NCBI RefSeq assembly: GCF_037975245.1 | Contig: NC_092562.1 | Coordinates: 23,119,554-23,183,553, forward strand | Origin: Apostichopus japonicus | Taxonomy: Eukaryota > Echinodermata > Holothuroidea > Aspidochirotida > Stichopodidae | DNA length: 64,000 nucleotides | Direction: 5' to 3' | Shown here: piece by piece, positions 62,798-64,000 of the stretch | How the letters are laid out: each line of letters begins with the position of its first letter | Numbering within the stretch: the first letter of the stretch is position 1 | The notes under the pieces: model-generated | What the model was told of the DNA's origin: nothing | What the model saw: only the letters and a program-made list of their open reading frames with translations | Databases searched by the model: none | Made by a program: the position numbers and the translations under genes

Positions 62798-64000
62798 CTG
62801 TTGGAAAATATTTATGAATTTATAAAATGCTTTAGTACATGAAATTGTGTCATATAAAAAAAAACCCACCCCTCCATCCACATACTACTCTTAGGTAGAT
62901 AGGTTTCACTTAAAACTTTTCAATTCTTCCAACATGGGTATGACACTTTTATCATTTTTTCGCAATTTTGGTATGTTCACAATCACCAAAAAGAACACTA
63001 CTCAACTTTAATGAAGGAGAAATAAACACTTGCTGTTTCTACATCAAGACCTACTGTAGTTTTTGAGATATTGATTTACTGATGGAAGCATTAGAAAATA
63101 CAACTTAAATTAGCTGAGACGAAAGTGACAAAATACCGCCCTTGAAATGCACTATAGTTATTGGCTAATTGCCAGTTAATCTCAGTAACTGGTATACTCA
63201 CAGAGTCACTTTGATCAAACACAAAGGTTAATTTCAGAGGCTTTCCCTACATGTACACAGATTGTTTTGGAAAGAAGATATAGATGCCTTGAAATTCATG
63301 CAATTGATCAGCATTACTTTGACCAATTATTGTCCTTTCAAGAGGCCAGTACTACACAGTTGGCATGACTGCAACCAAGTTTTAGGACTTGTGAAGTTAT
63401 CAACGTTCAAGGGAAAGAACTGCAACCAACACTACAAACATGTAAAGCTTGCTCTTTACTATTTGCCTTTAATTATTATAACGTGGCCCGCTAACTGTAC
63501 ATCTAATTGAAGCACCGTCATATTTGAAGAGCAACAATCTGAATGCTTACATAGTGCGCATAGAAAATTTTCAAAATCCTGAAAATTCAGGGAAACATTT
63601 TGTGACTATTTGAACAAAATAGAATATTGTTCTCAAAAAATTTATTGCAAAACCCCAGGATTTAATTCCACTTTAAATTTCCAGCAATTTTTTAAGTTCC
63701 AACTTCAGCCTCAGAAACATCAAATTAACACGAAGACAAGCTTGCAATATATTTTCTGCCAATTTCGTTAGTGCAAAAATTTGACCGTTTGACTTTCATT
63801 GAACTTTGACCTCGGGCTAAATAGTGAAATGTTTAATTAAATTTTCAAGCTTGCATTGTACATGAGTTTTCAGGCTTCCATGCTGCTAAGAGGTTATCAT
63901 TTTGATATAATCAAAATGTCCTTTTTGTTTGTTATAAATTTAACAGACTTTGACTTTGACCCCTTTGTCACTTTCACATTGTTTTATAATACAGTAAGCA

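Larger units (their letters stand above)
36473..64000. repeat. Segmental duplication unit B (runs off the right edge)
   Basis: Second tandem unit in the same orientation as unit A. The window ends within the intron between coding exons 2 and 3 of receptor copy B, so exon 1, exon 2 and the upstream flank of copy B are not visible. Confidence 0.9.

Overview
This is eukaryotic, AT-rich, intron- and transposon-rich DNA. Its main content is two tandem copies of one multi-exon receptor gene, both on the minus strand. The predicted extracellular part (Ig, Ig, five EGF-like modules, Ig, two fibronectin III domains) matches the Tie/TEK (angiopoietin receptor) family in module order and in signature stretches such as WGP-x-C...CxNGGVC and FCLPDP-x-GC. 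The exon structure, the AT content and the mix of a Tx1/L1-type LINE, TTAA-site DNA elements and a tRNA-derived SINE fit a marine invertebrate deuterostome, perhaps an echinoderm. The species call is an inference.

Layout. 1-2,100: no gene seen. 2,215-3,177: 5'-truncated CR1/L2/Jockey-type LINE fragment. About 3,186-36,470: first unit (A) of a tandem segmental duplication, holding copy A of the receptor (start codon at 33,351, stop at 9,889). About 36,473 to the right edge: second unit (B), holding copy B (stop at 43,124), whose first two coding exons lie beyond base 64,000.

I could join copy A into 15 coding exons whose phases all agree: 2,736 nt including the stop, 911 residues. Most extracellular exons are phase 1-1. 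After one transmembrane segment both copies end in a short tail of about 107 residues that has no kinase domain but carries conserved tyrosine motifs (YAEP, YLPL, YK/EGL, TEYLSV, YEIP and a C-terminal YVN). No kinase exon is visible downstream of either stop. The locus therefore appears to encode kinase-less Tie-like receptors that would signal through recruited kinases or SH2 proteins. That is the most interesting biology here.

The two units act as empty-site controls for each other. Unit A alone carries a 5.0-kb TTAA-flanked element with P2X7-C-like coding remnants (intron 4), a 603-bp TTAA MITE (intron 3), a 1.97-kb inverted-repeat element with a 65-bp minisatellite (downstream flank), and a partial duplication of exon 3. 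Unit B alone carries a decayed 5.6-kb Tx1/L1-like LINE, inserted about 5 bp from the 3' splice site of its last coding exon, and a tRNA-derived SINE.
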